Assembly (NCBI RefSeq): GCF_946479715.1
Contig: NZ_CAMLHF010000067.1
Location: 1 to 24,958 of the forward strand
Length of the DNA: 24,958 bases
Reading direction: 5' to 3'
Source of the DNA: an uncultured Pedobacter sp.
Lineage (GTDB): Bacteria; Bacteroidota; Bacteroidia; Sphingobacteriales; Sphingobacteriaceae
Positions 16,520 to 24,378 of this stretch are shown here, piece by piece. The notes beneath the pieces were generated by a model. The model was not told the DNA's origin and ran no database searches. It was given only the letters and a program-made list of their open reading frames with translations. A program made the translations under genes and the position numbers. Position 1 is the stretch's first letter, and each line of letters opens with the position of its first letter.

Positions 16520-17788
16520 TTATATATCGTTTAATGCTTCATTAATAGTTTGGTAAATATAATCAAGGTCTTCGTTACTGATTACATAAGGCGCTAAAAT
16601 ATAAATGATATTCCCTAGCGGCCTAAGTATAATCCCCCTATCCAGAAAGTAGTTATACAGTTGATTTCTCAATCCGCTTAAATAAGAGGTATCTGTACCG
16701 GTTTCCCACTCCATTACCAATATTGTTCCCGCCTGCCTTACATCTTTAAGCTTCGGATGACCTTTTATCTGTGAAGCAAAAGCTTCATGTTTTGCCACTA
16801 CTCTGTGAATGTTTTCAAGTGTCTCCGGTTTTAGCAAAATATCCAGACTAGCCAATGATGCTGCACAAGTTACCGGATTAGCAGTAAATGAATGTCCATG
16901 GTATAAGGTTTTAAGTTTATCATCACTTAAAAAGGCATCAAATATTTTTTGGTTACATGTAGTAATCCCCATTGGCATAGTGCCACCTGTAAGCCCCTTA
17001 GACAAACAAAAAATATCAGGACTAGTATTTAGTGCTTCGCAGGAGAAATACTTACCAGTGCGCCCAAAACCAGTCATCACTTCATCTGCTATTGTCAGTA
17101 TCCCGTGTTTCTGACAAGTTTCAATTAACTGATCCAGATACTGAGGTTCATACATTAACATTCCACCTGCACCTAAAATCATTGGTTCAAATATAAAGCA
17201 GGCAACCTCATTAGAGAGATAATTGATCTTTGATTTAAGCTGCTCAATATTCCGCTCATTGGGAAGATCAATAAATTCAACATCAAACAAAAGAGAAGCA
17301 AAGGGATCAGTAAAAATACTCCGCCCACTCACCGACATGGCACCAAAAGTATCGCCATGATAAGCCTCCCTAAATGCAATAATTTTAGTACGGGGCTGCC
17401 TGGTAGTATTAACCCAATACTGCAAGCACATTTTAATGGCTACTTCTACTGCTGTAGATCCATTATCACTATAAAATACCTTCTCCTGTTTGCCAGGTAA
17501 TAATGGAAGCAAACGTTCTGCCAGCTGTACAGCCGGTTCATGAGTAAATCCTGCAAATATTACATGTTCCAAAGTCTTTAATTGCTCAGCAACTTTAGCG
17601 GCAATATGAGGATGAGCATGTCCATGAATGGTTACCCACCAGCTGGAAACAGCATCAATATATTTCTTGCCATCTTCATCAAATAAGTAAACACCCTCTC
17701 CTCTTACAATTGGGATATGAGGTGCGGCATTTTTCATTTGTGTGTAAGGATGCCATATTACTTTTTTATCCCTTTCGGCTAAACTCAT
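16520..17788 (-). CDS. bioA: Adenosylmethionine-8-amino-7-oxononanoate aminotransferase
   Basis: Cytoplasmic PLP enzyme of biotin synthesis that transfers an amino group from S-adenosylmethionine to KAPA, giving 7,8-diaminopelargonic acid. The 422-residue length is usual. Diagnostic segments are WHPYTQMKN near the N terminus, DAVSSWWVTIHGHAHP, the cofactor phosphate loop DNGSTAVEVAIKM, and EAYHGDTFGAMSVSG. Asp235 lies in IADEVMTGFGRTG and the PLP-binding Lys264 in CLSKGLTGGT. The BioA-type Trp pair SSWW and the Tyr of HPYTQ separate it from other class III aminotransferases. Its 5' end overlaps the Nudix gene by 23 bases, and no other bio gene lies in the window. It is the last gene of a CDF-Nudix-bioA operon. 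Confidence 0.95.
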   Translation of the reverse strand: MSLAERDKKVIWHPYTQMKNAAPHIPIVRGEGVYLFDEDGKKYIDAVSSWWVTIHGHAHPHIAAKVAEQLKTLEHVIFAGFTHEPAVQLAERLLPLLPGKQEKVFYSDNGSTAVEVAIKMCLQYWVNTTRQPRTKIIAFREAYHGDTFGAMSVSGRSIFTDPFASLLFDVEFIDLPNERNIEQLKSKINYLSNEVACFIFEPMILGAGGMLMYEPQYLDQLIETCQKHGILTIADEVMTGFGRTGKYFSCEALNTSPDIFCLSKGLTGGTMPMGITTCNQKIFDAFLSDDKLKTLYHGHSFTANPVTCAASLASLDILLKPETLENIHRVVAKHEAFASQIKGHPKLKDVRQAGTILVMEWETGTDTSYLSGLRNQLYNYFLDRGIILRPLGNIIYILAPYVISNEDLDYIYQTINEALNDI

Positions 17789-18224
17789 GGTTTCTTTCTT
17801 TAATTAATAGTTCTACTACAGTTTTGTCGGTTTTAAAAGTCACGTCGTCAGTTTTAAGGTCATTTAAACTAACCCATCTAAACGACTGTAAGGTATTTTC
17901 ATCAAAATCAAATACATCAGTCTTAAAATTCAACGCTAAAGGATGTAACGCTTTTACGGTATAATAAATACTTAAAATTTGACTATCGTTAAAAGAAGAC
18001 TGCTCATAGAAGTCGGTAGTATAAAGATGATTGAGCACTTCAATTTCAGCATTGCATTCTTCCATAAACTCACGTTTAAGGGCGTCTATCAGACCTTCCC
18101 CCAGCTCTAATCCGCCACCGGGGAATTTACTGAATGTACGGCCACCAGATTGTTCGTCGCTAATCAGTACCTGGTTTTCAGCATTAATTAGTAAGCCGTA
18201 TACTCTTACATTAAAATAACTCAT
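17766..18224 (-). CDS. Nudix hydrolase
   Basis: A 152-residue Nudix-fold pyrophosphohydrolase that cleaves a nucleoside diphosphate linked to another group. The Nudix box is visible as GGLELGEGLIDALKREFMEE followed by CNAEI. The catalytic REXXEE is intact; the conserved Gly near the box end is replaced by Asn. The N-terminal strand (NVRVYGLLINAENQVLISDE) and FSKFPGGGLELG are typical of the family. The start ATG overlaps the CDF stop by four bases (ATGA), and the 3' end overlaps bioA by 23 bases, so all three genes should be translated from one message. The substrate is not predictable; a link to biotin or metal handling is only suggested by context. Confidence 0.9.
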   Translation of the reverse strand: MSYFNVRVYGLLINAENQVLISDEQSGGRTFSKFPGGGLELGEGLIDALKREFMEECNAEIEVLNHLYTTDFYEQSSFNDSQILSIYYTVKALHPLALNFKTDVFDFDENTLQSFRWVSLNDLKTDDVTFKTDKTVVELLIKERNHEFSRKG

Positions 18225-19219
18225 TGATCGAAGTGTTTTTGATTTTTAGTTGCATTCTCGATTGTCCATTTAATTTCGCCTCTAAAGGCTTCTTGCCTTA
18301 CCGGACAATCATTCATTTTACAATAGTTGCAGCAAGCAGGTAAGCAAGGATCTGCATGAATAAACAGTTCCGTTTTCCGATGTGCATTGCCATTTATAAG
18401 TTTATCAATACTAGATATTTCCTGATGAACGCGATTGAGATCGAAGTAATAAGGAAGCGTGAAGTGGCAGTCTATGTGCAGATCGGCACCATACTGTTGC
18501 GCCCTCAGGTTGTGCACATCTATCCAGGGTTCCTTACGGTTTTTCTGCAAAATTTCAATAATGTCTTTTACAAGATCAATATTACTTTCGTCCATCAATC
18601 CACCTATAGATCTTCGCGTAAGCTTATATCCGTTGTAAATGATGTATATTCCTAATAAAATCGAGATCACACTATCCAGCCAATAGATTTTGGTAAGCTG
18701 TATTAAAACTACACCAACCACCAGACCAGCACTGGTTATGGCATCGGTAAGCAGGTGTTTCCCATCAGCCTCCAGTGTAATTGAATTGTGTTTTTTGCCG
18801 GTATTGATCAGATAAAAACCTATAATAAAATTTACAATTCCGGTTGCCCCAATAATAATAGCCCCTTCAAAAAGCTGATAAATTGGCTTAGGATAGATCA
18901 GATCGTATGTAGATTTAAAGATAATGATCAATCCGGCAATGGTTATTAGTGTGCCTTCCAGAAAAGCTGAGAAAAACTCCACCTTACCATGACCATAAGG
19001 ATGATTTTTATCTTTGGGAATGGTGGCCAGATAGATACTATAAAACGCAAAGCTGCTGGCCAGTACATTAACAATACTCTCTAACGCATCAGTTAAAATT
19101 GCATTGGACTGAGTGATGAAATAGGCAACAAATTTTGCCAGCATAAGCACTATCCCGATGCATAAAGAAAGAAGTATCGCCTTTTTTTTAGGTTGCACTT
19201 TATAGAGATTAGCCACCAA
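18221..19219 (-). CDS. Cation diffusion facilitator (CDF) family metal transporter
   Basis: A 332-residue divalent-metal/proton antiporter of the CDF family in the inner membrane. Six membrane helices are followed by a cytoplasmic domain. TM2 has NAILTDALESIVN (Asp44; the usual second Asp four residues later is Ser48, with Glu47 beside it). HPYGHGKVEF follows TM2-3, and TM5 carries the HxxxD motif HLLTD (His155, Asp159). The C-terminal domain (VHNLRAQQYGADLHIDCHFTLP) ends in a Cys cluster CLPACCNYCKMNDC (Cys292, 296, 297, 300, 305). There is no ATG at the 5' end: TTG at 19219 or GTG at 19216 must start it, since an in-frame stop lies upstream and the next ATG is inside TM1. Metal specificity is not clear. 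It is the first gene of the CDF-Nudix-bioA operon. Confidence 0.9.
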   Translation of the reverse strand: MVANLYKVQPKKKAILLSLCIGIVLMLAKFVAYFITQSNAILTDALESIVNVLASSFAFYSIYLATIPKDKNHPYGHGKVEFFSAFLEGTLITIAGLIIIFKSTYDLIYPKPIYQLFEGAIIIGATGIVNFIIGFYLINTGKKHNSITLEADGKHLLTDAITSAGLVVGVVLIQLTKIYWLDSVISILLGIYIIYNGYKLTRRSIGGLMDESNIDLVKDIIEILQKNRKEPWIDVHNLRAQQYGADLHIDCHFTLPYYFDLNRVHQEISSIDKLINGNAHRKTELFIHADPCLPACCNYCKMNDCPVRQEAFRGEIKWTIENATKNQKHFDQ

Positions 19220-19265
19220 AAATACAGTTTCACTATCGAATTACATTAAAAAGTATTTTTTTTAG

Positions 19266-19294
19266 TTTATAATTCAGTGAGGTTCATATATTTG
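19266..19294 (+). promoter_or_regulatory. Candidate promoter of the aminotransferase gene
   Basis: TATATTTG at 19287-19294 matches the TAnnTTTG -7 element exactly. A TTTA (one mismatch to TTTG) at 19266-19269 lies 17 bases upstream. Transcription would begin near 19301, giving a leader of about 33 bases before the ATG at 19334. The leader holds the repeat CGCACAAA at 19299-19306 and 19321-19328. Confidence 0.45.
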
Positions 19295-19333
19295 TCCTCG
19301 CACAAAATTAAATTTGCCCACGCACAAATTATT

Positions 19334-20527
19334 ATGACATTTTTATCCAAAAGAATCAATAACCTATCTGAGTCACAGACAATTAAAATGGCTAAGTTAG
19401 GCAGAGAGCTATCCGCAAAAGGAATAGACGTTATTAACCTAAGCTTTGGTGAGCCAGACTTCTTTACACCTGAGTTTGTTAAGGAGGCTGCAAAGACCGC
19501 TGTAGATGAGAATTACTCTTACTATACTCCAGTTTCTGGTTACCCTGAATTACGTAAGGCAGTTGCAGAAAAGTTATTGAGAGAAAATGGATTAACCTAT
19601 GGTTTCGATCAGATTGTAGTTTCTACAGGAGCTAAACAATCACTTGCAAACGCAGTAATGTGTTTAGTTGACCCAGGAGACGAAGTTATCGTTCCAACTC
19701 CTTACTGGGTATCTTATTCAGAAATGATTAAACTTGGTGAAGGTGAAACGGTATTCATCAACGCAACAGTTGAAAACAACTTTAAAATTACGGGAGCACA
19801 ATTAGAAGCAGCAATTACTCCTAAAACCAAATTATTCATGTTCTCTTCGCCTTGCAATCCAACCGGATCTGTTTACAGCAAAGAAGAATTAGCTGATTTA
19901 GTAGCTGTTTTTGAAAAACACCCGAACATCTATATCATCTCTGATGAGATTTATGAGCACATCAACTTTGTTGGTAAACATGCTTCAATTGCAGAATTTG
20001 ATTCGATTAAAGACAGGGTAATCCTGATCAATGGTTTTTCTAAATCTTATGCTATGACTGGCTGGAGAGTTGGCTACATGGCTGCGAATAAAGAAATCGC
20101 GAATGCTTGCGATAAACTACAAGGCCAAATCACTTCAGGTACATCTTCTATCGCCCAGCGTGCAGCTTTAGCCGCTTATCAGGGAGGTTTAGATACTGTG
20201 AACGAAATGGTTGCTGAATTTAAAAAACGTAGAGACATCGTTTATGCCTTGTTAACAGAAATCCCGGGTGTTAATGTAAATCTTCCAGACGGAGCTTTTT
20301 ATTTCTTCCCTGAAATAAAATCTTACTTTGGTAAAACCGATGGTACTCAAACCATCAACAGCGCAGAAGACCTAAGCTTGTTTTTATTAAACGAGGCTCA
20401 TGTTTCTACTGTTACTGGCGAAGCATTCGGAAACAGCGATTGTATCAGAATTTCTTACGCTGCTGCTGAAGATAAACTCAGAGATGCGGTTTCAAGAATC
20501 AAAGCTGCTTTAGCTAAATTGAGCTAA
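19334..20527 (+). CDS. Class I pyridoxal-phosphate aminotransferase (aspartate aminotransferase type)
   Basis: A cytoplasmic PLP enzyme, 397 residues from the ATG at 19334. A GTG 57 bases upstream (19277) is in frame but lies before the -7 promoter element, so it cannot be used. Features of the fold type I, class I-gamma aspartate aminotransferases are all visible: INLSFGEPDF at the N terminus, VSTGAKQSLANAV for the cofactor phosphate, and PCNPTG (Asn175). Asp204 lies in ISDEIYEH, the Schiff-base Lys237 in GFSKSYAMTGWRVGY, and the substrate-carboxylate Arg near DCIRISYA. It probably interconverts aspartate and oxaloacetate, although related enzymes accept other amino acids. Codon use is more even (highly expressed style) than in its neighbours. 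The gene is monocistronic, closed by a strong terminator. Confidence 0.92.
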   Translation: MTFLSKRINNLSESQTIKMAKLGRELSAKGIDVINLSFGEPDFFTPEFVKEAAKTAVDENYSYYTPVSGYPELRKAVAEKLLRENGLTYGFDQIVVSTGAKQSLANAVMCLVDPGDEVIVPTPYWVSYSEMIKLGEGETVFINATVENNFKITGAQLEAAITPKTKLFMFSSPCNPTGSVYSKEELADLVAVFEKHPNIYIISDEIYEHINFVGKHASIAEFDSIKDRVILINGFSKSYAMTGWRVGYMAANKEIANACDKLQGQITSGTSSIAQRAALAAYQGGLDTVNEMVAEFKKRRDIVYALLTEIPGVNVNLPDGAFYFFPEIKSYFGKTDGTQTINSAEDLSLFLLNEAHVSTVTGEAFGNSDCIRISYAAAEDKLRDAVSRIKAALAKLS

Positions 20528-20542
20528 TAGCATTCGAGATAA

Positions 20543-20595
20543 ATACAAAAAAGGAGGGTGTATCATGATTTATGATGCGCCCTCCTTTTTTGTAT
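20543..20595 (+). terminator. Strong intrinsic terminator of the aminotransferase gene
   Basis: A 24-bp stem (20543-20566 with 20572-20595) closes on the five-base loop GATTT, with only two G-U wobbles. The lower part is an A tract facing a T tract (ACAAAAAAGGAGGG against its complement), so the T-rich side forms the release tract. It begins 15 bases after the stop codon. The near-symmetric A/T flanks would also work on the other strand. Confidence 0.9.
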
Positions 20596-20616
20596 AAAAA
20601 GCAAATTCGCATAACC

Positions 20617-20668
20617 AAGAGATCTCTCCTATCGTCGAGATGACGGCCAGTCATTCATCGGACGAAAA
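20617..20668. repeat. Decayed REP-like element with GAGATGACG end
   Basis: AGAGATCTCTCC near 20620 is followed by GTCGAGATGACGG near 20632-20646 and CCAGTCATTC after it. The inverted pair ATCTC...GAGAT and the terminal GATGACG resemble the dispersed palindromic repeats common in Bacteroidota genomes. The copy appears degenerate. No coding sequence lies here. Confidence 0.35.
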
Positions 20669-20735
20669 AGAGATGAGCACTTTCCATTATACGCCATACA
20701 TATTGGATTAGCGAGTTTATGCTGAGGCGCCATAT

Positions 20736-20830
20736 TTAAAAACTGGGCGTTCTAGGAAAAGGCATAGGAAATTTTGTCCTTTTTCAGGGCAAAAGATTCC
20801 AGCCTTTGAGTAGTAATGCTCAGTTTTTAA
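20736..20830 (-). terminator. Structured element downstream of the ABC permease, terminator or small structured RNA
   Basis: A 13-bp outer stem pairs 20736-20748 with 20818-20830 (arms of the form TTAAAAACTGGGC and GCTCAGTTTTTAA, one G-T wobble). Nested inside are AAAGGC (20758-20763) with GCCTTT (20802-20807), and AGGA (20766-20769) with TCCT (20777-20780). On the minus strand the outer stem ends in TTTTTAA, and the element begins about 18 bases after the permease stop. A terminator with an unusually large, structured loop is the simplest reading. On the plus strand it also ends in TTTTT. Confidence 0.45.
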
Positions 20831-20848
20831 GCAAAGAGCGAAGTCATA

Positions 20849-22090
20849 TTAGGAGCGGATCGCTTCGACAGGATCCAACCTAGATGCTGCATAAGCAGGC
20901 CAAAAGCCCGATATTGTACCAATAATAACAGACACACCTATCCCAAGCATAATATTCTTCATGAATAAGATCATCTCAAAACCGGCCGCACTGGCAGCTA
21001 ACGTTGCCAGATAAACAAGGAGTAATCCTAACAGCCCTCCGAGCAAGCATAGTGCTATTGCTTCAAATAGAAACTGAAGCATGATAAAATAATTTTTAGC
21101 ACCCAGCGACTTCTGGATACCTATAATATTGGTACGTTCTTTTACAGAAACAAACATAATATTGGCAATACCAAACCCTCCGACAAGAATAGAAAAGCCT
21201 CCTATAACCCAACCGGCTATATCAACCATTCCGAACATGGTATCTAACTGATTAGATGCTATGGTACTCTTATTCAAAGAGAAATCATCTTCAACACCCG
21301 GTCTTAATCTTCTGATGGAACGCATAGTTCCTTGTATTTCACTTTCAATCTCGTCAAGCGCAATGTGCTCATATCCCCTTACCGTTATTGAAGGGTCATA
21401 TCTATCACTTTCAATATCCATAATACCTTTAGCAAAATTTAATGGCATTATTATATTTTTATCCTGCGACATACCCAGAATATCTTCTCCTTCTTTCTTA
21501 AAAACACCAACTACATTTAATTTACGACCCATCACTATTATAGATTTGCCAATTGCCGGTTCTCCATTAAATAAGCCTTCGGCCACTAGAGCACCAATAA
21601 GGACAACAGGAGAACCCGCCCTTCCTTCGTTCTCAGTAAAATATCTTCCTTCCTGAAAATCCAAGGTCCATGTTTTATTAAAATCCTGAGAAGCAGCTCT
21701 TACCCCCACACCTTCTACCGAATTACTTCTATATTTAATAGTTCTCTCATTTGCCCAGATTTCGTAAGACAAGCCTTCCGCATGTTCCAGACGATCTCTA
21801 AGCAACTCATAATCTCTTAGTGAGGGTACAGGTCTGTTCATATATTTCCACCAGGGATAATCTCCAAAACCACCCCATGGCCATTTCTGAACAAATATTG
21901 TTTTAGAGCCTAGTTTATCTATACTTGCCTGCAGTTTACTTCTAAAAGTATCAGCAGCAGAAAACACGAATATGATTGCAAAAATACCAATGGTGATCCC
22001 TAATAAGGAAAGCATGGTGCGAAGCTTATTTTGGCGGAGAGCATCAAATGCAAATCGAAAACTTTCGCCTATTAGTTTGAGAATGATCAT
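20849..22090 (-). CDS. MacB-like ABC transporter permease (FtsX-type)
   Basis: A 413-residue inner-membrane permease of the MacB/FtsX kind. It has an N-terminal helix (NKLRTMLSLLGITIGIFAIIFVFSAADTF), a periplasmic MacB-type domain from about 50 to 280, and three C-terminal helices. The last include GGFGIANIMFVSVKERTNIIGIQKSLGAK, the classic MacB coupling segment, and a terminal WPAYAASRLDPVEAIRS. Such proteins do not transport through the membrane in the usual way. They use ATP hydrolysis in the cytoplasm to drive movements of the periplasmic part. No ATPase gene is adjacent, so its nucleotide-binding partner must be encoded elsewhere. An exact -7 element lies upstream. The substrate or role (macrolide or peptide export, lipoprotein release, signalling) is unknown. 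Confidence 0.93.
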   Translation of the reverse strand: MIILKLIGESFRFAFDALRQNKLRTMLSLLGITIGIFAIIFVFSAADTFRSKLQASIDKLGSKTIFVQKWPWGGFGDYPWWKYMNRPVPSLRDYELLRDRLEHAEGLSYEIWANERTIKYRSNSVEGVGVRAASQDFNKTWTLDFQEGRYFTENEGRAGSPVVLIGALVAEGLFNGEPAIGKSIIVMGRKLNVVGVFKKEGEDILGMSQDKNIIMPLNFAKGIMDIESDRYDPSITVRGYEHIALDEIESEIQGTMRSIRRLRPGVEDDFSLNKSTIASNQLDTMFGMVDIAGWVIGGFSILVGGFGIANIMFVSVKERTNIIGIQKSLGAKNYFIMLQFLFEAIALCLLGGLLGLLLVYLATLAASAAGFEMILFMKNIMLGIGVSVIIGTISGFWPAYAASRLDPVEAIRS

Positions 22091-22105
22091 AATTAATGTT
22101 TAGAC

Positions 22106-22113
22106 CAAAACTA
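22106..22113 (-). promoter_or_regulatory. Candidate -7 element for the ABC permease
   Basis: On the minus strand this reads TAGTTTTG, an exact TAnnTTTG match, 16 bases upstream of the permease ATG. A clear -33 element is not visible. The 174-base divergent gap to queA is otherwise AT-rich and without further recognisable structure. Confidence 0.35.
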
Positions 22114-22205
22114 ACCAAAAAGGTTACAGAAAAACATTATATAATATAAAAAATACATTTATGTTTATGAATAAAACATATCTTGTTTATCAGGACGTAA
22201 CTTAA

Positions 22206-22238
22206 TTGCAAAAAAGAAGATTATATTTTGTAAATTTG
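22206..22238 (+). promoter_or_regulatory. Candidate promoter of queA
   Basis: TTG at 22206-22208, a 22-base spacer and TAAATTTG at 22231-22238 fit the Bacteroidota pattern (TTG, then TAnnTTTG). The predicted transcript would begin near 22245, about 20 bases before the ATG. Confidence 0.5.
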
Positions 22239-22264
22239 CGCCCTTAATTATCACATCGAAAAAT

Positions 22265-23314
22265 ATGAAGTTATCTCAATTTAAGTTTAATCTACCTGAA
22301 TCATTAGTTGCCAATAATCCTTCAGAACAAAGGGACGAAGCCCGTTTAATGGTTTTACACAAGGATAGTGGCAAAATTGAACATAAAATATTTAAAGATA
22401 TTTTAGGTTATTTTGATGATAAGGATGTAATGATATTGAACAACACCAAAGTTTTTCCTGCACGTTTATACGGAAATAAGGAAAAAACTGGTGCAACAAT
22501 TGAAGTCTTCTTATTACGTGAACTGAACAAAGAATTACGTTTATGGGATGTTTTGGTTGATCCGGCCCGTAAAATCCGTGTTGGAAACAAATTATACTTT
22601 GGTGATGACGATCTGTTAGTTGCCGAAGTTGTCGATAACACTACTTCACGTGGACGTACCATTCGTTTCTTATTTGATGGAACTGACGAAGAATTCAGAA
22701 AAAACATCGAAATTCTTGGTGAAACTCCACTTCCAAAATACATCAAGCGCAAAGCTACTGCTCAGGATAAAGAACGTTATCAAACTATTTTTGCAAAACA
22801 TGAAGGTGCAGTTGCTGCCCCTACTGCTGGTTTACACTTTAGCAGAGAGTTAATGAAACGCCTGGAATTAAAAGGTATTAATTTTGCAGAAGTTACTTTG
22901 CATGTTGGTTTAGGTACTTTCAGATCTGTAGAGGTTGAAGATTTAACTAAACACAAAATGGACTCAGAACAGTACATTATTGAGCAAAAAGATGCAGATA
23001 TAGTAAATAAAGCGATTGAAGAAAAAAGAAAGATCTGTGCTGTTGGAACTACTTCTATGCGTGCAATAGAATCAGCTGTTTCTTCAAACAGAACACTTAA
23101 AGCAGCTAACGACTGGACAAGTAAGTTTATCTTCCCTCCTTATGATTTTAGCATTGCTAACTCAATGATCACTAACTTCCACACTCCGGAATCAACGTTA
23201 TTGATGATGGTAAGTGCATTTGGTGGTTACGATTACGTTAGACATGCTTATGAAGTGGCTTTAAAAGAAAAATACCGTTTCTATAGCTATGGTGATGCTA
23301 TGTTAATCATCTAA
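22265..23314 (+). CDS. queA: S-adenosylmethionine:tRNA ribosyltransferase-isomerase
   Basis: A 349-residue cytoplasmic enzyme of queuosine synthesis. It moves the ribosyl part of S-adenosylmethionine onto preQ1 in the wobble position of GUN-anticodon tRNAs, forming epoxyqueuosine. The whole length matches the single-domain QueA family: [19 protein letters not shown] at the N terminus, [26 protein letters not shown], and the core APTAGLHFS and [11 protein letters not shown] segments. [10 protein letters not shown] and the C-terminal [17 protein letters not shown] complete it. The ATG start is supported by the upstream promoter and an adjacent A-rich leader. It is transcribed alone, with a strong hairpin 20 bases after the stop. 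Confidence 0.97.
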   Translation: MKLSQFKFNLPESLVANNPSEQRDEARLMVLHKDSGKIEHKIFKDILGYFDDKDVMILNNTKVFPARLYGNKEKTGATIEVFLLRELNKELRLWDVLVDPARKIRVGNKLYFGDDDLLVAEVVDNTTSRGRTIRFLFDGTDEEFRKNIEILGETPLPKYIKRKATAQDKERYQTIFAKHEGAVAAPTAGLHFSRELMKRLELKGINFAEVTLHVGLGTFRSVEVEDLTKHKMDSEQYIIEQKDADIVNKAIEEKRKICAVGTTSMRAIESAVSSNRTLKAANDWTSKFIFPPYDFSIANSMITNFHTPESTLLMMVSAFGGYDYVRHAYEVALKEKYRFYSYGDAMLII

Positions 23315-23333
23315 TCAAAAATATCAGAGTTGT

Positions 23334-23377
23334 AATAGGAGATTTGAATCGGAAGTGATTTAAATCTCCTATTTTTG
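23334..23377 (+). terminator. Intrinsic terminator of queA
   Basis: A 17-bp stem (AATAGGAGATTTGAATC, 23334-23350, with 23357-23373, one G-T wobble) has the loop GGAAGT and is followed by TTTTGTTT. It begins 20 bases after the queA stop. The TTG at 23375 lies in its T tract, which argues against that codon as the start of ispD. Confidence 0.9.
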
Positions 23378-23395
23378 TTTAAAAGCCAAAATACA

Positions 23396-24079
23396 ATGAA
23401 ATACTACGCCATTTTAGTTGCAGGTGGTTCTGGTAGCAGAATGCAAAATGCTATAGCCAAACAGTTTCTACTATTAGATGGTAAACCGATATTAATGCAC
23501 ACCCTTGAGGCTTTTCATCAATGCCCTTTAAATCCTGAAATACTCTTAGTACTAAATATCCATCAGCACGAATACTGGGAACAGCTATGCGATACCCACA
23601 GCTGTTCAATTCCGCATCAGGTAGTAAAAGGTGGCGTACAAAGATTTCATTCTGTAAAAAACGGCCTAAAAGCCATTAAGGGCAAAGGGATTGTAGCTGT
23701 ACATGATGCAGTAAGGCCACTGATTTCTCCAGACCTTATCTCCAGGTCATTTCAGGTAGCAGAAGAAAAGGGCAACTGTATTGTAAGCATCACCCCAACA
23801 GATTCCATCAGAAGAATCATTGGCAACCAAAAAAGTGAATCCCTGAATAGAAATGAGGTCGCTTTGATACAAACCCCTCAAACTTTTAATTTGGATATAT
23901 TAAGAAAATCCTATGAAAAGCCATTCAGAAATGAGTTTACGGACGACGCCTCAGTTGCCGAATATTCAGGATTTGAGATCAATATGATTGAAGGAGAAAG
24001 AGAGAATATTAAAATTACGTACCCTGAGGATCTTGAAATTGCCTCGATCTTTCTTAGCAAAAGAAAACTGGCTTTGTAA
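23396..24079 (+). CDS. ispD: 2-C-methyl-D-erythritol 4-phosphate cytidylyltransferase
   Basis: A 227-residue cytoplasmic enzyme of the MEP isoprenoid pathway that joins CTP and MEP to give CDP-methylerythritol. The N-terminal nucleotide-binding loop is YYAILVAGGSGSRM. KQFLLLDGKPILMHTLEAF follows, then the HDAVRP motif (AVHDAVRPLIS), IQTPQTF and TDDASVAEYSG, and it ends with KITYPEDLEIA. These are hallmarks of the IspD family and the length is usual. The ATG at 23396 is preferred over an in-frame TTG at 23375, which falls in the queA terminator. It has no obvious partner genes here, and a palindrome starts at its stop codon. A related non-MEP cytidylyltransferase (ribitol-phosphate type) is a less likely alternative. 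Confidence 0.93.
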   Translation: MKYYAILVAGGSGSRMQNAIAKQFLLLDGKPILMHTLEAFHQCPLNPEILLVLNIHQHEYWEQLCDTHSCSIPHQVVKGGVQRFHSVKNGLKAIKGKGIVAVHDAVRPLISPDLISRSFQVAEEKGNCIVSITPTDSIRRIIGNQKSESLNRNEVALIQTPQTFNLDILRKSYEKPFRNEFTDDASVAEYSGFEINMIEGERENIKITYPEDLEIASIFLSKRKLAL

Positions 24080-24113
24080 GGTCGTTATGCCGATTTTTAC
24101 CGGCATAACGACC
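24080..24113. terminator. Hairpin immediately after ispD, possible terminator
   Basis: A perfect 13-bp stem (GGTCGTTATGCCG, 24080-24092, with 24101-24113) encloses ATTTTTAC and starts at the first base after the ispD stop. No T tract follows on either strand, so it may be a Rho-type or processing hairpin between the convergent ispD and lmo0937-type genes. Confidence 0.6.
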
Positions 24114-24130
24114 GATTAACAGGAATGCTA

Positions 24131-24292
24131 TTATGCTGCCCTATTGATAACTTTTAGAATAATTGCTATAACCGCAATAACTAATAAAATGTGGATTAAG
24201 CCGCCAACATTTGGGCCAAAACCATTAAAGAAGAAGCCAATAATCCACAGTATTACTAATACTACGGCAACTAGATAAAGTAGATTTCCCAT
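24131..24292 (-). CDS. Small lmo0937-family membrane protein (53 aa)
   Basis: A 53-residue reading frame of the lmo0937 type, beginning MGNLLYLVAVVLVILWIIGFFFNG and continuing with GPNVGGLIHILLVIAVIAIILK. It has two short hydrophobic helices separated by FNGFGPNVGG. The ATG and the TAA are both clear. The pattern (hydrophobic helix, Gly-rich turn with a Pro, second helix, short basic end) is conserved in this small-protein family, which is common in bacteria and often linked to stress in other genera. It is easily overlooked because of its length. It ends 18 bases from the ispD hairpin. Confidence 0.8.
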   Translation of the reverse strand: MGNLLYLVAVVLVILWIIGFFFNGFGPNVGGLIHILLVIAVIAIILKVINRAA

Positions 24293-24378
24293 AACGTTTA
24301 ATTTTAGGTGTATGTTTTAGACAGATTTCAGGTTGTGTTAAACACTTCCATGACAATACCTAAACAATCATCGTTCCA

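Noticed and set aside
19277..19333. GTG start extending the aminotransferase by 19 residues
   Set aside because: The extension precedes the -7 element and the added residues are not family-like; ATG at 19334 gives a normal N terminus.
21261..21656. 131-codon plus-strand frame within the ABC permease
   Set aside because: It is antisense to a well-conserved permease and low in complexity (Ser/Ile/Leu), typical of a shadow.
23375..23395. TTG start of ispD
   Set aside because: It lies in the T tract of the queA terminator; the ATG at 23396 gives a normal IspD start.
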